The position numbers and the translations under genes are program-made. Source: Mesorhizobium liriopis (GTDB lineage: Bacteria > Pseudomonadota > Alphaproteobacteria > Rhizobiales > Rhizobiaceae). From it: a stretch of 64,000 nt of DNA. The stretch spans positions 1-64,000 of the forward strand of contig NZ_JAMXQS010000002.1 in the NCBI RefSeq assembly GCF_024053505.1, written 5' to 3'. A model generated the notes under the pieces. It saw nothing but the letters and a program-made list of their open reading frames with translations, was not told the origin of the DNA and made no database searches. Below are positions 1 to 9,182 of the stretch, piece by piece (the stretch's first letter is position 1; each line of letters starts with the position of its first letter).

Positions 1-1
1 A

Positions 2-37
2 GAGCCCGAACAGACCAGACTGGAGCGCGCTGCATGA
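2..37 (+). CDS. 3' end of an upstream gene (partial)
   Basis: An open frame enters from the left edge and ends in TGA at 35-37, reading EPEQTRLERAA. Its stop overlaps the ATG of the next gene in an ATGA junction, the usual sign of translational coupling. Too little is visible to identify it. The downstream protein resembles small partners of large serine recombinases in rhizobial genomes, so a recombinase is one possibility; that is inference from family memory. Confidence 0.35.
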   Translation, partial: EPEQTRLERAA

Positions 38-489
38 CTGGGATCAGCCTGACCACTCCCGTCGCACAGCAAACTGCCACGCTCAGCGCAGACGGCAAGC
101 TGCTCGCCGTGCATGTGCCCATGGCCTTCAGAAAGCGCGGCGGCAGGAAGATGGTCGTGGCACCGAACGGCAGCGCAGCAGCACCTCACCCTCACGCTTG
201 GCCGGCTCGTCGCTCAAACGTCGACCAGAGCCTCCTCACCACGCTGGCCCAGGCCTTTCGCTGGCAGCGCATGCTCGACGAGGGCCAGTTTGCCACGATC
301 AGTGATCTGGCCAAGGCTGAGAAGCTCGACCACTCGATCGTCTCGCGTACGCTGCGGCTGACACTGCTCGCACCCGATCTCATCGAAGCCATTCTGGATG
401 GCACCCAGCCCGAAGGCATCGAGCGGCAAAGGCTGCTGCACGGGTTTCCAATCGAGTGGGAGAAGCAGAGGAGGATGGCTGCAGGTTGA
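34..489 (+). CDS. small helix-turn-helix protein, probable recombinase-operon partner
   Basis: A 151-residue protein. A basic patch lies at about residues 33-40 (RKRGGRK). A helix-turn-helix-like segment spans about 87-108, with the ISDLAKAEKLDHSIVSRTLR pattern, followed by LLAPDLIEAILDG. This HTH plus LAPD..EAIL block occurs in short rhizobial proteins encoded behind recombinases, where the motif resembles the DNA-binding part of ParB/KorB-like proteins. It starts in an ATGA overlap with a gene cut by the window edge, so it is the distal gene of an operon. Function is not established; DNA binding is inferred from the motif. Confidence 0.6.
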   Translation: MTGISLTTPVAQQTATLSADGKLLAVHVPMAFRKRGGRKMVVAPNGSAAAPHPHAWPARRSNVDQSLLTTLAQAFRWQRMLDEGQFATISDLAKAEKLDHSIVSRTLRLTLLAPDLIEAILDGTQPEGIERQRLLHGFPIEWEKQRRMAAG

Positions 490-681
490 GGAGCAAGACC
501 CAATGCGATTAACGCCGGCGCTAAGCCTTATCATCAGTACCCACGCTGAGCTCGGTGAGGTTTGTCAGCATGCCATATCTCCCTGTTATCTGTATCTTCG
601 CAATTTGCCTGCTCGTTGCGGCCTGCGGTGATAGACTTTGCTGTCGATGGGTGCTGTAGCTCTCCACTTGGGGAGACCAAG

Positions 682-1986
682 ATGCTGAGCATTGTGAAGC
701 TTGTGGTTCAAGCGTTACTGACATCGTTTCTACTTGCGATGTCTTGCAGCTTTGCTGCAGCAGGGATCAATCGCTTCGGTCCGTTCAGTGTGGACTCCAT
801 GCGCCCGGATGCGATCGAACTCAACGGAGAGATCGATGCAGGTTCTGCCCTTGCCTTTCGTCGCGCTCTGACGGCGGCGCCGAATGCGAAGCTGATCGTG
901 CTCAACAGCAATGGTGGCCTCGTTCAGATGGGCCTGCTCATCGCGGACGACGTGTTTCAGCGGAAGATGGCAACCCTGATCCCGGCAGGCTCGAAGTGTT
1001 TCTCTGCCTGTTCGTTCATCTTCCTTGCAGGCTCAGAGCGGCGGGCAGACGGGCAACTTGGAGTTCACCAGATCTCGTCAGACGTTCCCGACCTTCAGAG
1101 CGCACAGATGTCGATCTCCGACATCATCGATGTGCTGCATAGGTTCGGCACGCCGACAGATGTTCTGACCATCATGTTCAGAACGCCTGCGAATGACATG
1201 TACGTCTTCAGCTCAGACGAGGTGGCGAAGTATCACATCAACCGAAGTGCCAGCGATCCGATCCCGGCGGCGCCAGAAGCGGCCGCAGCGAACCCAGTGA
1301 CGACTGCGCCTGGTCCCTCAAACGCGCCCACAGCCACGACACAGGCACCGGGACCGGCGGCTTCTCCTTCTCCTTCCGATGCGCTTGCGAGTCTGAACCC
1401 GAATGCCGCTTCACAGCTCTCGGTTCTGGAAGATTATGCCCGCAGGCCGACAAGGCTTGCCATGTTCACTGGCCTCGACTTTGCTGGGGAAGATGTCGGG
1501 ATCGAAGCTGTGGCTGACGCTGGAGCTTGTGCCCAAAGCTGCCTTGCCAAAGGCTCGCAGTGCAAGGCGTTCACCTTCAACATCCAGACTGCACCGGGAC
1601 AAGGCCCCAACTGCTTCCTCAAAGCCAGCCGTGGGCAAGCCGATGGCAACTCTGTGGCGGTATCCGGTGAATTCCTGACGCGCAGTGATCCCAACCCTTC
1701 GGCATTCAGCATCGGCACGATCGATCCCACTACAGCACTGCACAAGAACGTTGATCTGGTGGGGGCTGATCTGTCGCGCCGGCCGCATCCGAAAGCAAAA
1801 GGCGCTCGGGAATGTCGGTTGGCTTGCGTGGCCAACACATCATGCCTGGCCTTCACGTTTGTCGCCGCGAAGAAAGAATGCTGGCTGAAGTCCGGGATCG
1901 GTCAGCCTCGTGCGGCGGCCGGCATGGTCAGCGGCACGAAGACATATCAGACCGTCAGCCCAGCGACGATCATCGACCTGCAATGA
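682..1986 (+). CDS. secreted ClpP-fold protein with two PAN/Apple domains
   Basis: A 434-residue exported protein. The chosen ATG has a GGGGA purine run about 7 bases upstream and begins a signal peptide (about 1-27, ending SFAAA); a frame 40 codons longer exists but would bury the signal. Residues 40-185 look like a periplasmic ClpP/crotonase-fold domain: NSNGG at 75-79 fits the oxyanion loop, KCFSACSFIFLAG carries a likely nucleophile Ser108, and GVHQ gives His129. An Ala/Pro-rich linker (192-235) leads to two PAN-type modules (about 255-335 and 345-425), each with a C...C...CxAFTF...C pattern. PAN domains bind protein or carbohydrate. Protease activity is inferred, not shown. Confidence 0.75.
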   Translation: MLSIVKLVVQALLTSFLLAMSCSFAAAGINRFGPFSVDSMRPDAIELNGEIDAGSALAFRRALTAAPNAKLIVLNSNGGLVQMGLLIADDVFQRKMATLIPAGSKCFSACSFIFLAGSERRADGQLGVHQISSDVPDLQSAQMSISDIIDVLHRFGTPTDVLTIMFRTPANDMYVFSSDEVAKYHINRSASDPIPAAPEAAAANPVTTAPGPSNAPTATTQAPGPAASPSPSDALASLNPNAASQLSVLEDYARRPTRLAMFTGLDFAGEDVGIEAVADAGACAQSCLAKGSQCKAFTFNIQTAPGQGPNCFLKASRGQADGNSVAVSGEFLTRSDPNPSAFSIGTIDPTTALHKNVDLVGADLSRRPHPKAKGARECRLACVANTSCLAFTFVAAKKECWLKSGIGQPRAAAGMVSGTKTYQTVSPATIIDLQ

Positions 1987-2238
1987 ACCAATCAGCGCGA
2001 ATTTGAGGAAGAAGTGTCGGCAATTAGACTGTCGGCGGACCGGCAGCATCTGATTTACTGTCGCCACAGGCAGATAAAATGCCGACAGACGTATAATCCG
2101 AAACCAGTATCACATTTCATCCAGCATAGTTGTCTCCAATTAGCAGCGAAGAGACGCGGCTCGCAACTCATACATAATAAGGGCAGAGACCACCCATATA
2201 GACGGTAAACCTCTTATCGAGCTCAAGATCACAAGCGA

Positions 2239-3057
2239 TCACTTCAACCGCAGTGATCGCAGGAATCGATCGAAGATCGGGTCGAAGCGTTCGGGTGAAT
2301 CCCAGAAAGGCGCATGGCCCGACTTATCAATTACAAGCTTGTGGCCTTCCCAAAGGTTGCCGACAGGGATCGTGTCGACAAACGCCACGTTGACGAAGGG
2401 CTCGTCCGCGCCGTTGAGGATGGCGATGGGAGGGGTCGAGGGGTCGGCAACGATTGCCGCTTGGTCGCGCCCGACGCCAGCCGCGAATTTGGCGATCATC
2501 ATCTCGCGCGCGCGGCCGTCGGTGCGTGCCACTGCATCATGCAGCATCGCGTCATAAGGCTCGCCGCAGGTGGAATGCGCATAGGCGTCCACATCCTCCG
2601 GCGTGAAATCGCGTTTGCCCGCAAGGCCCATATGCGGACTGGGCCGGAAGCCATTCTCTAGGTCGTGGGCGGCGATCGGCGGGGTGCCGGTGATCATGAT
2701 GCCAAGCACGCCGGGATAGCGGCCGATCATCTCGAGCCCGATATGGCCGCCGAGCGACCAGCCGAAGACCGCTGCCTGCGTGACTTCGAGCAGGTTCAGC
2801 ACCTCGGTCATCGCATCGGCATAGCCCGGCATATTGTAGGAGCGGTCGGGGTCGATCGCATCAGCGGACTCGCCGTGCCCCGGCAGGTCGGCCGCGATAA
2901 GCCGGTACTTCGCGCCGATCGCGCCTTCAAACTGATTGCGGAAGACCTCGCTCATCGAGGAGTTGCCGTGGATCATCATGACTGGCATGTCGGTTCCGCT
3001 GCTTTCACGCACCGCTAGATCCCCGTGGCTCGTCGCCAGCTTGTATTTCTTCGTCAT
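2239..3057 (-). CDS. alpha/beta hydrolase
   Basis: A 272-residue alpha/beta-hydrolase-fold enzyme. HGNSS near residue 30 is the oxyanion-hole strand, GWSLGG places the nucleophile at Ser101, and KSGHAPFW places the catalytic His near 248; the Asp in NGADEPF is the likely acid. No signal peptide, so cytoplasmic. The start chosen is MTKKYKLATS; ten further codons upstream (MQPRRMGRLS) are possible. It is transcribed divergently from the ABC importer at 3234 and may hydrolyse an ester or amide linked to that uptake system. The substrate is unknown. Confidence 0.8.
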   Translation of the reverse strand: MTKKYKLATSHGDLAVRESSGTDMPVMMIHGNSSMSEVFRNQFEGAIGAKYRLIAADLPGHGESADAIDPDRSYNMPGYADAMTEVLNLLEVTQAAVFGWSLGGHIGLEMIGRYPGVLGIMITGTPPIAAHDLENGFRPSPHMGLAGKRDFTPEDVDAYAHSTCGEPYDAMLHDAVARTDGRAREMMIAKFAAGVGRDQAAIVADPSTPPIAILNGADEPFVNVAFVDTIPVGNLWEGHKLVIDKSGHAPFWDSPERFDPIFDRFLRSLRLK

Positions 3058-3233
3058 TGACAAGCGCCCCATCCGCCTCGGTTGCACGTTTCATCATCAA
3101 CTAGCGCGATCGATTACGAAAAAGGCAAATCGCACGACAGCCGCTGAAATTATCTTTTCAAAAGAGAGCCATTGTGCATAGTTTGTCAATCAAACAACCT
3201 TCCTTCAGCAGGCGGAAATCGGGGACCGAAGTC

Positions 3234-4484
3234 ATGAGCGACACATCACTCAACCGGCGTCTGCGCAGGGCGCTGCTCGGTGCATCGGTGGCGACGCTAG
3301 CGATGGCAGCGAGCGCGCAGGCTTTTGCTGACACCATCAAGATCGGGCTGCTCGCACCGCTTACCGGCCCAGCCGCCGCCGACGGCCAAGAGTACCAGCG
3401 TGGGGCGCAAATGGCGATCGACGAGATCAACGCGGCCGGCGGCTTCAACGGCAACACGTTCGAGTTGGTGGTAGGCGACGTGAAGGACCAGTCGGCCGGC
3501 AACGTCACGAGCGCGGTGGAGCGACTGCTCGGCGATCCCGATGTGCACTTTATTACCACCGGCTATGCCAGCCTGACGAACTTCGAGATCGACAACATGG
3601 CCGAAGCCGAGATGCCCTACATCCTCTCCGCAACCTCCCAGCAGACGCGCGACATCATCGCGCCTGAACCCGAGAAGTATGGCTGCTGCTGGTCGATGAC
3701 GCCTTCGTTCGACGCCTACAACACCGATGTCACCTTCTTTGTCGAAAAGCTGGCGAAGGAAGGCAAAATTCCGCAGGGCTCGAAGAAGGTCGCGATCGTC
3801 TCGTCGGACAACGCCTATTCCAAGACCATCTCGGAGGGCATGAAGAAGACCTTCGCAGAGCATGGCTGGACGATCACGGTGGACGAGATCGTGCCCTTCG
3901 GCGAAGTCACCGACTGGCGCTCGATACTTGCTAAAGTGCGCGCCGACGTGCCGGACGTGGTCATCAATACCGATTACCTGCCGGGCAACTCGGCCTCGTT
4001 CCTAAACCAGTTTATGGAGCAGCCGACCAAGAGCCTTGTGTTCTTGCAGTATGCGCCAAGCGTGCCGGAATTCGTGGAACTCACCAAAGCGAACTCGAAC
4101 GGTATCGTCTACAATTTGCTCGGCGGTCCGCTCACGACGCCCAAGAACCCGCGTGCGGCCGAGGTCTCCGACAAGTTCAAGGCGAAGTACGGCACCGAAT
4201 CCGGCACCTACGGCTTAGCCCTCTATGAAACGGTCCACGTCTATTTCGACGCGCTCAAGAAGGCCGGCGACGCGTCTGATCACGCAGCCGTTATGAAGGC
4301 CATCGGCGAGACCGACAAGCAGATCGCCGCCGGCCGCCTGAAGTTCGATCCCGCGACCCATCTCGCGATGCAGGGCGACGACTTCATCCCGATCACCTTC
4401 TTCCAGATCTGGGACGGCCAGCGCATCCTGATCTCGCCGGCCCAATATGCGACAGGGGAGTTCAAGGCGCAGCCCTGGATGTAG
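3234..4484 (+). CDS. periplasmic substrate-binding protein of a Liv/HAAT-type ABC importer
   Basis: A 416-residue binding protein of the branched-chain amino acid/amide family. An N-terminal signal peptide (about 1-32, basic RRLRR then a hydrophobic core ending AQAFA) is followed by the family opening IKIGLLAPLTGPAAADG and QMAIDEINAAGGFNG. It delivers ligand to the permeases encoded downstream. Start MSDTSLNRR preferred over a site 20 codons upstream because the latter puts a charged stretch before the signal. The ligand cannot be read from sequence: the neighbouring amidase-like enzymes point to an amide or amino-acid derivative rather than leucine. First gene of a five-gene operon. Confidence 0.88.
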   Translation: MSDTSLNRRLRRALLGASVATLAMAASAQAFADTIKIGLLAPLTGPAAADGQEYQRGAQMAIDEINAAGGFNGNTFELVVGDVKDQSAGNVTSAVERLLGDPDVHFITTGYASLTNFEIDNMAEAEMPYILSATSQQTRDIIAPEPEKYGCCWSMTPSFDAYNTDVTFFVEKLAKEGKIPQGSKKVAIVSSDNAYSKTISEGMKKTFAEHGWTITVDEIVPFGEVTDWRSILAKVRADVPDVVINTDYLPGNSASFLNQFMEQPTKSLVFLQYAPSVPEFVELTKANSNGIVYNLLGGPLTTPKNPRAAEVSDKFKAKYGTESGTYGLALYETVHVYFDALKKAGDASDHAAVMKAIGETDKQIAAGRLKFDPATHLAMQGDDFIPITFFQIWDGQRILISPAQYATGEFKAQPWM

Positions 4485-4491
4485 TAGGGGC

Positions 4492-5226
4492 ATGGCGCTT
4501 CTCGAACTCGTCGACGTCGCCAAGTCCTTTGGTTCGCTGAAGGCGGTCGACGGCGTCAGCTTCTCGGTCGAGGCCGGCGAGATCTTCGGGATCGCCGGCC
4601 CGAACGGCAGCGGCAAGAGCACGCTCTTCAACGTGATTACAGGCATCCCATTCGGCCCCGACCGTGGCATGATCCGGTTCGACGGTGAGGAGATCGGGGG
4701 ACTGAGCGGCAACCGCATCGCCCGCCGAGGTTTAGCCCGCACCTTCCAGCGCGAAACGAGCTTCGACGGGCTGACCGTGTTTGAAAATGCACTGATGGGC
4801 TTAAGCTTCGGCGCGACTAAGATGCCCGCCGCCCAGGCGCACGAGGCGACAGCCGAGGCGCTCACCTTCGTCGGCATCGATTTCGCCTCCTTCGGACGGC
4901 TCGCCGGCGAGCTCTCGGTCTACCAGCGCAAGTGTCTGATGCTTGCGACCGCGATCGCCATGAAGCCGAGAATGCTGCTGCTCGATGAGCCCGCCTCGAG
5001 CCTGACCAAGCCCGAGATCGAGGCATCTGTCGAGCTCATCCGGCGGATTGCTGGGCGTGGCATCACCATCCTCCTGATCGAGCATGTGCTGACCTTCCTG
5101 ATGAGCCTGTCGCAGCATCTGCTCGTGCTCAACCAGGGCAGCGTGCTAGCGATGGGCGCGCCGCGCAGCGTCATCGAAGACCCAAGAGTGATCGAAGCCT
5201 ATCTTGGCACGCGGAGAGCTGCTTGA
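4492..5226 (+). CDS. LivG-type ABC ATPase with degenerate signature motif
   Basis: A 244-residue ATP-binding subunit. Walker A is GPNGSGKS (36-43), Walker B MLLLDEP (161-167), and an IEH switch histidine follows. The ABC signature, normally LSGGQ or LSYGQ in LivG, reads LSVYQRK (141-147) and lacks both glycines. Its family role is powering the cognate LivH/LivM permeases as a heterodimer with the LivF-type ATPase. It starts seven bases after the binding-protein stop and overlaps the next gene by 4 bp (TTGA). Since the LivF partner has an intact signature, one of the two ATP sites may be weakened; that is inference. Confidence 0.88.
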   Translation: MALLELVDVAKSFGSLKAVDGVSFSVEAGEIFGIAGPNGSGKSTLFNVITGIPFGPDRGMIRFDGEEIGGLSGNRIARRGLARTFQRETSFDGLTVFENALMGLSFGATKMPAAQAHEATAEALTFVGIDFASFGRLAGELSVYQRKCLMLATAIAMKPRMLLLDEPASSLTKPEIEASVELIRRIAGRGITILLIEHVLTFLMSLSQHLLVLNQGSVLAMGAPRSVIEDPRVIEAYLGTRRAA

Positions 5227-5939
5227 CGGGACCAATGCTCAGCGTTTCCGAGCTCACGGCCGGCTATGGCCGCATCACCGTGCTCGATAAGATTTCGATC
5301 GAGGCCGGCCGGTTCGGCAATGTCGGCCTGTTCGGCCCCAACGGCCACGGCAAGACGACGCTTCTGCGCGCGGTCTCCGGGCTTCTCAAGCCGCGCCAAG
5401 GCAGGATCGTCTTCGATGGCGAGGACATCACTGAGGCCACGAGCCGCGCCATCGTCAAAAAGGGCCTGATCCATGTGCCTCAGGGCAACACGCTCTTCCC
5501 CGACCTTTCGATCGCAGATTGCATGGCACTCGGTGCCTATTCGCCCCGCGCCCGGCCGCTCGAAGACGAAAACCGCGAGAAGGTGCTCGCACTCTTCCCC
5601 AAGCTCCGCGAGCGCTGGCGCCAGCGGGTTGCGACACTTTCGGGCGGCGAGCGGCAGATGGTGTCGATCGGCACGGCCCTGATGAGCCATCCCAAGCTCC
5701 TGATCCTCGACGAGCCGACGCTCGGCCTCGCACCCAAGATCAAAGACGAGCTCTGCCGGTCGGTGCTCGAAATCTCGAAGAGCGGCGTGCCCTTGATCGT
5801 GGTCGAGCAGGACGTCGAGTTTCTGCTCGAACTCAGCCAGCATCTTTACTTCCTCAATCACGGCCAGGTCGAAACGGAGATCAAGCCGGGCGAAAGCCTG
5901 GGCCACTCCGAGATCATGGCGATGTATTTCGGGCACTGA
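5223..5939 (+). CDS. LivF-type ABC ATPase
   Basis: A 238-residue ATP-binding subunit. Walker A GPNGHGKTT (about 38-46), signature LSGGERQ, Walker B LLILDEP and the EQD-type switch region are all present. The TTG start overlaps the previous stop (TTGA); an ATG four codons later (MLSVSEL) is an alternative. It pairs with the LivG-like subunit to energise import. ATPases of this class usually serve both permeases. The one-base gap to the LivH-type permease supports co-translation. Confidence 0.9.
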   Translation: MTGPMLSVSELTAGYGRITVLDKISIEAGRFGNVGLFGPNGHGKTTLLRAVSGLLKPRQGRIVFDGEDITEATSRAIVKKGLIHVPQGNTLFPDLSIADCMALGAYSPRARPLEDENREKVLALFPKLRERWRQRVATLSGGERQMVSIGTALMSHPKLLILDEPTLGLAPKIKDELCRSVLEISKSGVPLIVVEQDVEFLLELSQHLYFLNHGQVETEIKPGESLGHSEIMAMYFGH

Positions 5940-5940
5940 G

Positions 5941-6819
5941 ATGGGCGGGACGGCGGACATCCTCTTCGGCGGCCTGTTCCAGGGCTCGCTCTACGCCATG
6001 ATGGCTGTGGGCCTGGCGCTCGTCTGGACTACAATCGGCGTCTTCAACTTCTCGCACGGCGTCTTTATGATGCTCGGCGCCTACTTCGCCTGGCAGCTGG
6101 TGACCTGGGGCCTTCCTCCCTTTCTCGCCTTCCCCCTGTCCGTCCTAGCCATGGCGGGCATGGGCTGGGTGCTGCAGGCGAGCGTCGTGCGCCCGCTGAT
6201 TGGCCGATCGAACCTCGTGCTGGTGGTGGTGATCACCACGCTCGCCGCCGGCTCGCTGATAGAGAACGGTGCGCTCGAAGTATGGGGACCGCGTTCCAAG
6301 CAGATCCCGCCGCTCGTGTCGGGCAATGTCATGCTGGGCTCAATCGGCGTCTCGCTGCACCAGATTGCGATCATCCTGGTCACGCCGCTTGCTCTGGGGG
6401 CACTGTGGCTCTTCCTCAACCGGACGCGACTTGGCTTGGCACTCCGCGCAGTCGCCCAGAACGAGGATGCGAGCCGGCTCGTGGGACTGAACGTCACCAT
6501 GCTTTACGGGCTTTCCTTCGGCATTGCCGCAGCGCTCGCGGCACTCGCGGGCATTTTTCTGGGCGGCTACCGCTTCATGTCGCCAGTGATGGGCGTCGAC
6601 CCACTGCTCAAGGCGCTGATCGTTGTCGTCTTCGGCGGCATATCGAGCATCTCGGGCCCGATCTACGCGGCCTATCTGATCGGCTTCTTCGAGGCGATCG
6701 CATCCTACTATTTTGGCCTATATTGGACCCCTGCGCTCTTGTTCGCAGCACTCATCCTCACGCTGATGGTGAAACCCGAAGGCCTGTTCACGCCAAATCG
6801 CAGCCGGGGGCTCGCATGA
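5941..6819 (+). CDS. LivH-type ABC permease
   Basis: A 292-residue integral membrane protein with about eight hydrophobic segments. Family marks include the start FGGLFQGSLYAMMAVGLALV, the loop LGLALRAVAQNEDASRLVGLN that contacts the ATPase, and the end VVVFGGISSISGP. It forms the inner-membrane channel with the LivM-type subunit. It begins one base after the LivF stop and ends in an ATGA overlap with the next permease gene, so all five transporter genes are one transcription unit. Confidence 0.9.
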   Translation: MGGTADILFGGLFQGSLYAMMAVGLALVWTTIGVFNFSHGVFMMLGAYFAWQLVTWGLPPFLAFPLSVLAMAGMGWVLQASVVRPLIGRSNLVLVVVITTLAAGSLIENGALEVWGPRSKQIPPLVSGNVMLGSIGVSLHQIAIILVTPLALGALWLFLNRTRLGLALRAVAQNEDASRLVGLNVTMLYGLSFGIAAALAALAGIFLGGYRFMSPVMGVDPLLKALIVVVFGGISSISGPIYAAYLIGFFEAIASYYFGLYWTPALLFAALILTLMVKPEGLFTPNRSRGLA

Positions 6820-7844
6820 GCGCGGTGGATACGAGCACGCCAAGCGCCGTGCTGCCCAAGGCCGTTCCGCTCACGCCGGGCCGCGTCAGTTGGCAGCGCG
6901 AGGCGCTTGCCCTCGTCGTGGGCTTCGCGCTTCTAGCGCTCCTGCCTCTTGTCATCACCGACAGCTACAGCCGCCACGTACTGATCATGATCTTCATCTA
7001 TGGCGTGGTGGCGTCGAACTGGGACCTGAGCCTGGGCTATGGCGGAGTCTTCAATTTCGGGCACTTGGCGCTCTTCGGCATCGGCGTCTATGCCTACAGC
7101 TTGCTCACCAAGCTCGCAGAAATGAATCCTTGGATCGCCTTGGTCGTGTCTGGCCTGATTGCGGTGGTGGCTGCGGTCGCCGTGACGGTGCCCATCCTGC
7201 GCCTTAAGGGCATCTACATCATCCTTGTGACGTTCGGCTTCGCGCAGCTCGTGATGCAGGTGATCCTCAGCCAGTCTGACTATACCGGGGGCACGCAGGG
7301 CATTGTGCGCATTCCGACCGTCACCTGGTTCGACCACAACATGGTCCGCGATGCGAAGTTCGCCTATTTCTACATAGCCCTCGCCATGCTGGGCGCGAGC
7401 ACGGTTTTCCTGCGCGCACTCGTGCGCTCGCGCACCGGAATCAGCATCGTGGCACTCCGCGACAACGAGGAATATGCGGTGAGCCGTGGCATCTCGCTTG
7501 CAAGGCAGCGGCTGATCACGCTAGCGGCAAGCGCCTTCTTCACGGGGATCGCCGGCGCCTTCTATGCCGCCTACCAGCGCAACGCCTCGATCGAGGTATT
7601 CGGCATGAGCTTGGCTACCATCATCTTGTCAATGGTGCTGCTCGGCGGCACGAGCACCATTTATGGCGCGATCATCGCGAGCTTCGTCTTGACGGTGTTT
7701 TCCGAGAGCATGGCCGACTTCGGCGCGTGGCGGCCGATCATCACAGCACTTCTCATCATCGTAGTGATGCTGGTCTATCCGAGCGGCATCATGGGCATGC
7801 TGAAGAGCGCGTCGAGATGGATGACGCGCTCCCGCAACGGCTGA
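6816..7844 (+). CDS. LivM-type ABC permease
   Basis: A 342-residue multi-pass membrane protein with the LivM signature: LSLGYGGVFNFGHLALFGIGVYA-type motif near residues 65-90, and RSRTGISIVALRDNEEYAVSRG as the ATPase-contact loop. The ATG overlaps the LivH stop (ATGA); an open frame extends much further upstream but only within livH in another frame. Last gene of the importer operon; 18 bases beyond it lies the stop of the convergent deacylase gene. Confidence 0.9.
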   Translation: MSAVDTSTPSAVLPKAVPLTPGRVSWQREALALVVGFALLALLPLVITDSYSRHVLIMIFIYGVVASNWDLSLGYGGVFNFGHLALFGIGVYAYSLLTKLAEMNPWIALVVSGLIAVVAAVAVTVPILRLKGIYIILVTFGFAQLVMQVILSQSDYTGGTQGIVRIPTVTWFDHNMVRDAKFAYFYIALAMLGASTVFLRALVRSRTGISIVALRDNEEYAVSRGISLARQRLITLAASAFFTGIAGAFYAAYQRNASIEVFGMSLATIILSMVLLGGTSTIYGAIIASFVLTVFSESMADFGAWRPIITALLIIVVMLVYPSGIMGMLKSASRWMTRSRNG

Positions 7845-7862
7845 AGAGCGGGAAGTCTGCCT

Positions 7863-9182
7863 TCAGACTTTCATGCCGCACCAGTCGATCACGGTCGCCG
7901 CGATCACCTTGGCGCTCTCCACTAGGCTTTCGATATCGACATACTCATCGGTCGAGTGGAAGCCGTCGCCCGCAGGTCCGAAGATCGCACCGTTGACGCC
8001 CGCCCCCGCATAGTGGGCAATGTCGGCAACCGCGATGAAGCCCTTCACCTCGGCCTTCTTGCCGATCTCGCCCTTGCGCTTGGCCAGCGAGGCAACGATC
8101 GGGTGGTCAACCGGCGTGTTGACGGGGGGGAAATGCAGGCCGCCGAGCTCCCAGTCGATCCGAATCGGGTTCGCCTTCAGCCAATCGTCCATCCGGCAGA
8201 AGTGATCGACGAACGCTTCGAAGTCCGCTCGATACTGCGCCGAGGTCTCATCGGGCAGAAACTTCATGTCGAGGTCGAGCACTGCCACATCCGGTATGAT
8301 CGCGGGGTTGGTCATCACGGTGGGCAGACCGTTCTCACCGAGTGCGGTGCCGCCCCACATCGCGCCGATATTGATCGTGTTCATGCCGGCCGGAAGCAGA
8401 GGATGGCTCTTGGCCCGCACGCGGTTATTCTCGAACTGATGGATGGCCGCTATAAAGCGGGCTGCGATGTCGATGGCGTTGACGGCGGGAACGAGGCGTT
8501 CCTTCGTGTATTGCTGCGGGTAGATCTCGTTGAAGCGGAACGCTGAGTGACCGTTGCGACCGCGGATGGTGACACGCGCCCATTCGAGCCCGCCCTCGGC
8601 AGGGAAGACGTCGCCCCAGCTCGGCTCGGCGACGATGATGCCCTTGGCGAGCTTACCACGCTTGACATTGGCGATGGCGCCGCCGCCGCCTGCTTCCTCG
8701 TCCACCACCGAATGGAGCGCCAGGCGACCTTCGAGCGCGATGCCCGTCCGGTTAATCGCCCGCATCGCCGCCACGCAGGCAGCCACGCCGCCCTTCATGT
8801 CGACCGAGCCGCGCCCGTAGAGCCGCCCTCCCCGGATCTCGCCGCCGAACGGATCGACAGTCCAGTCCGTGAGTGCGCCGACAGGCACGACATCGATATG
8901 GCCGCACAGGATGAGACTTCTCTCCTCTGAGCCCGGCTTCTCACCGACGAGGTTCGGCCGGCCCGGCAGCGCATCGAACTGCTCGGTGATGAAGCCTTCT
9001 TCCTTGAGGAACGGCTCGAGGAGAGCTTGCACATCGCTTTCGCGGTTCAGTCCCTCTCCGGTCTCGAACTTCGGGTTGACGGAAGGAATGCGTACGAGAT
9101 CGCGCGTGAGGCCGATGACGAAGTCCCGGTCCTTCTCGATGAAATCCTGCAGCGCGTGAATCGTGTTCTCATTGTCGGACAT
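7863..9182 (-). CDS. M20-family metallo-deacylase (ArgE/DapE type)
   Basis: A 439-residue zinc amidohydrolase. Metal-site motifs are GHIDVVP (His95, Asp97), SVDMKGG (Asp128) and DEEAGG (catalytic/metal Glu at about 162-163). The central lid domain (GRNGHSAF) is present. Relatives remove acyl groups from N-acyl amino acids (ArgE, DapE, carbamoylases). Start MSDNENTIHA is preferred to an upstream frame extension because it leaves a normal family N-terminus. It is the last gene of the rpiR operon, overlapping the formylglutamate-hydrolase-like gene by 14 bp. Substrate unknown; N-acyl or N-carbamoyl amino acid is the likely class. Confidence 0.85.
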   Translation of the reverse strand: MSDNENTIHALQDFIEKDRDFVIGLTRDLVRIPSVNPKFETGEGLNRESDVQALLEPFLKEEGFITEQFDALPGRPNLVGEKPGSEERSLILCGHIDVVPVGALTDWTVDPFGGEIRGGRLYGRGSVDMKGGVAACVAAMRAINRTGIALEGRLALHSVVDEEAGGGGAIANVKRGKLAKGIIVAEPSWGDVFPAEGGLEWARVTIRGRNGHSAFRFNEIYPQQYTKERLVPAVNAIDIAARFIAAIHQFENNRVRAKSHPLLPAGMNTINIGAMWGGTALGENGLPTVMTNPAIIPDVAVLDLDMKFLPDETSAQYRADFEAFVDHFCRMDDWLKANPIRIDWELGGLHFPPVNTPVDHPIVASLAKRKGEIGKKAEVKGFIAVADIAHYAGAGVNGAIFGPAGDGFHSTDEYVDIESLVESAKVIAATVIDWCGMKV

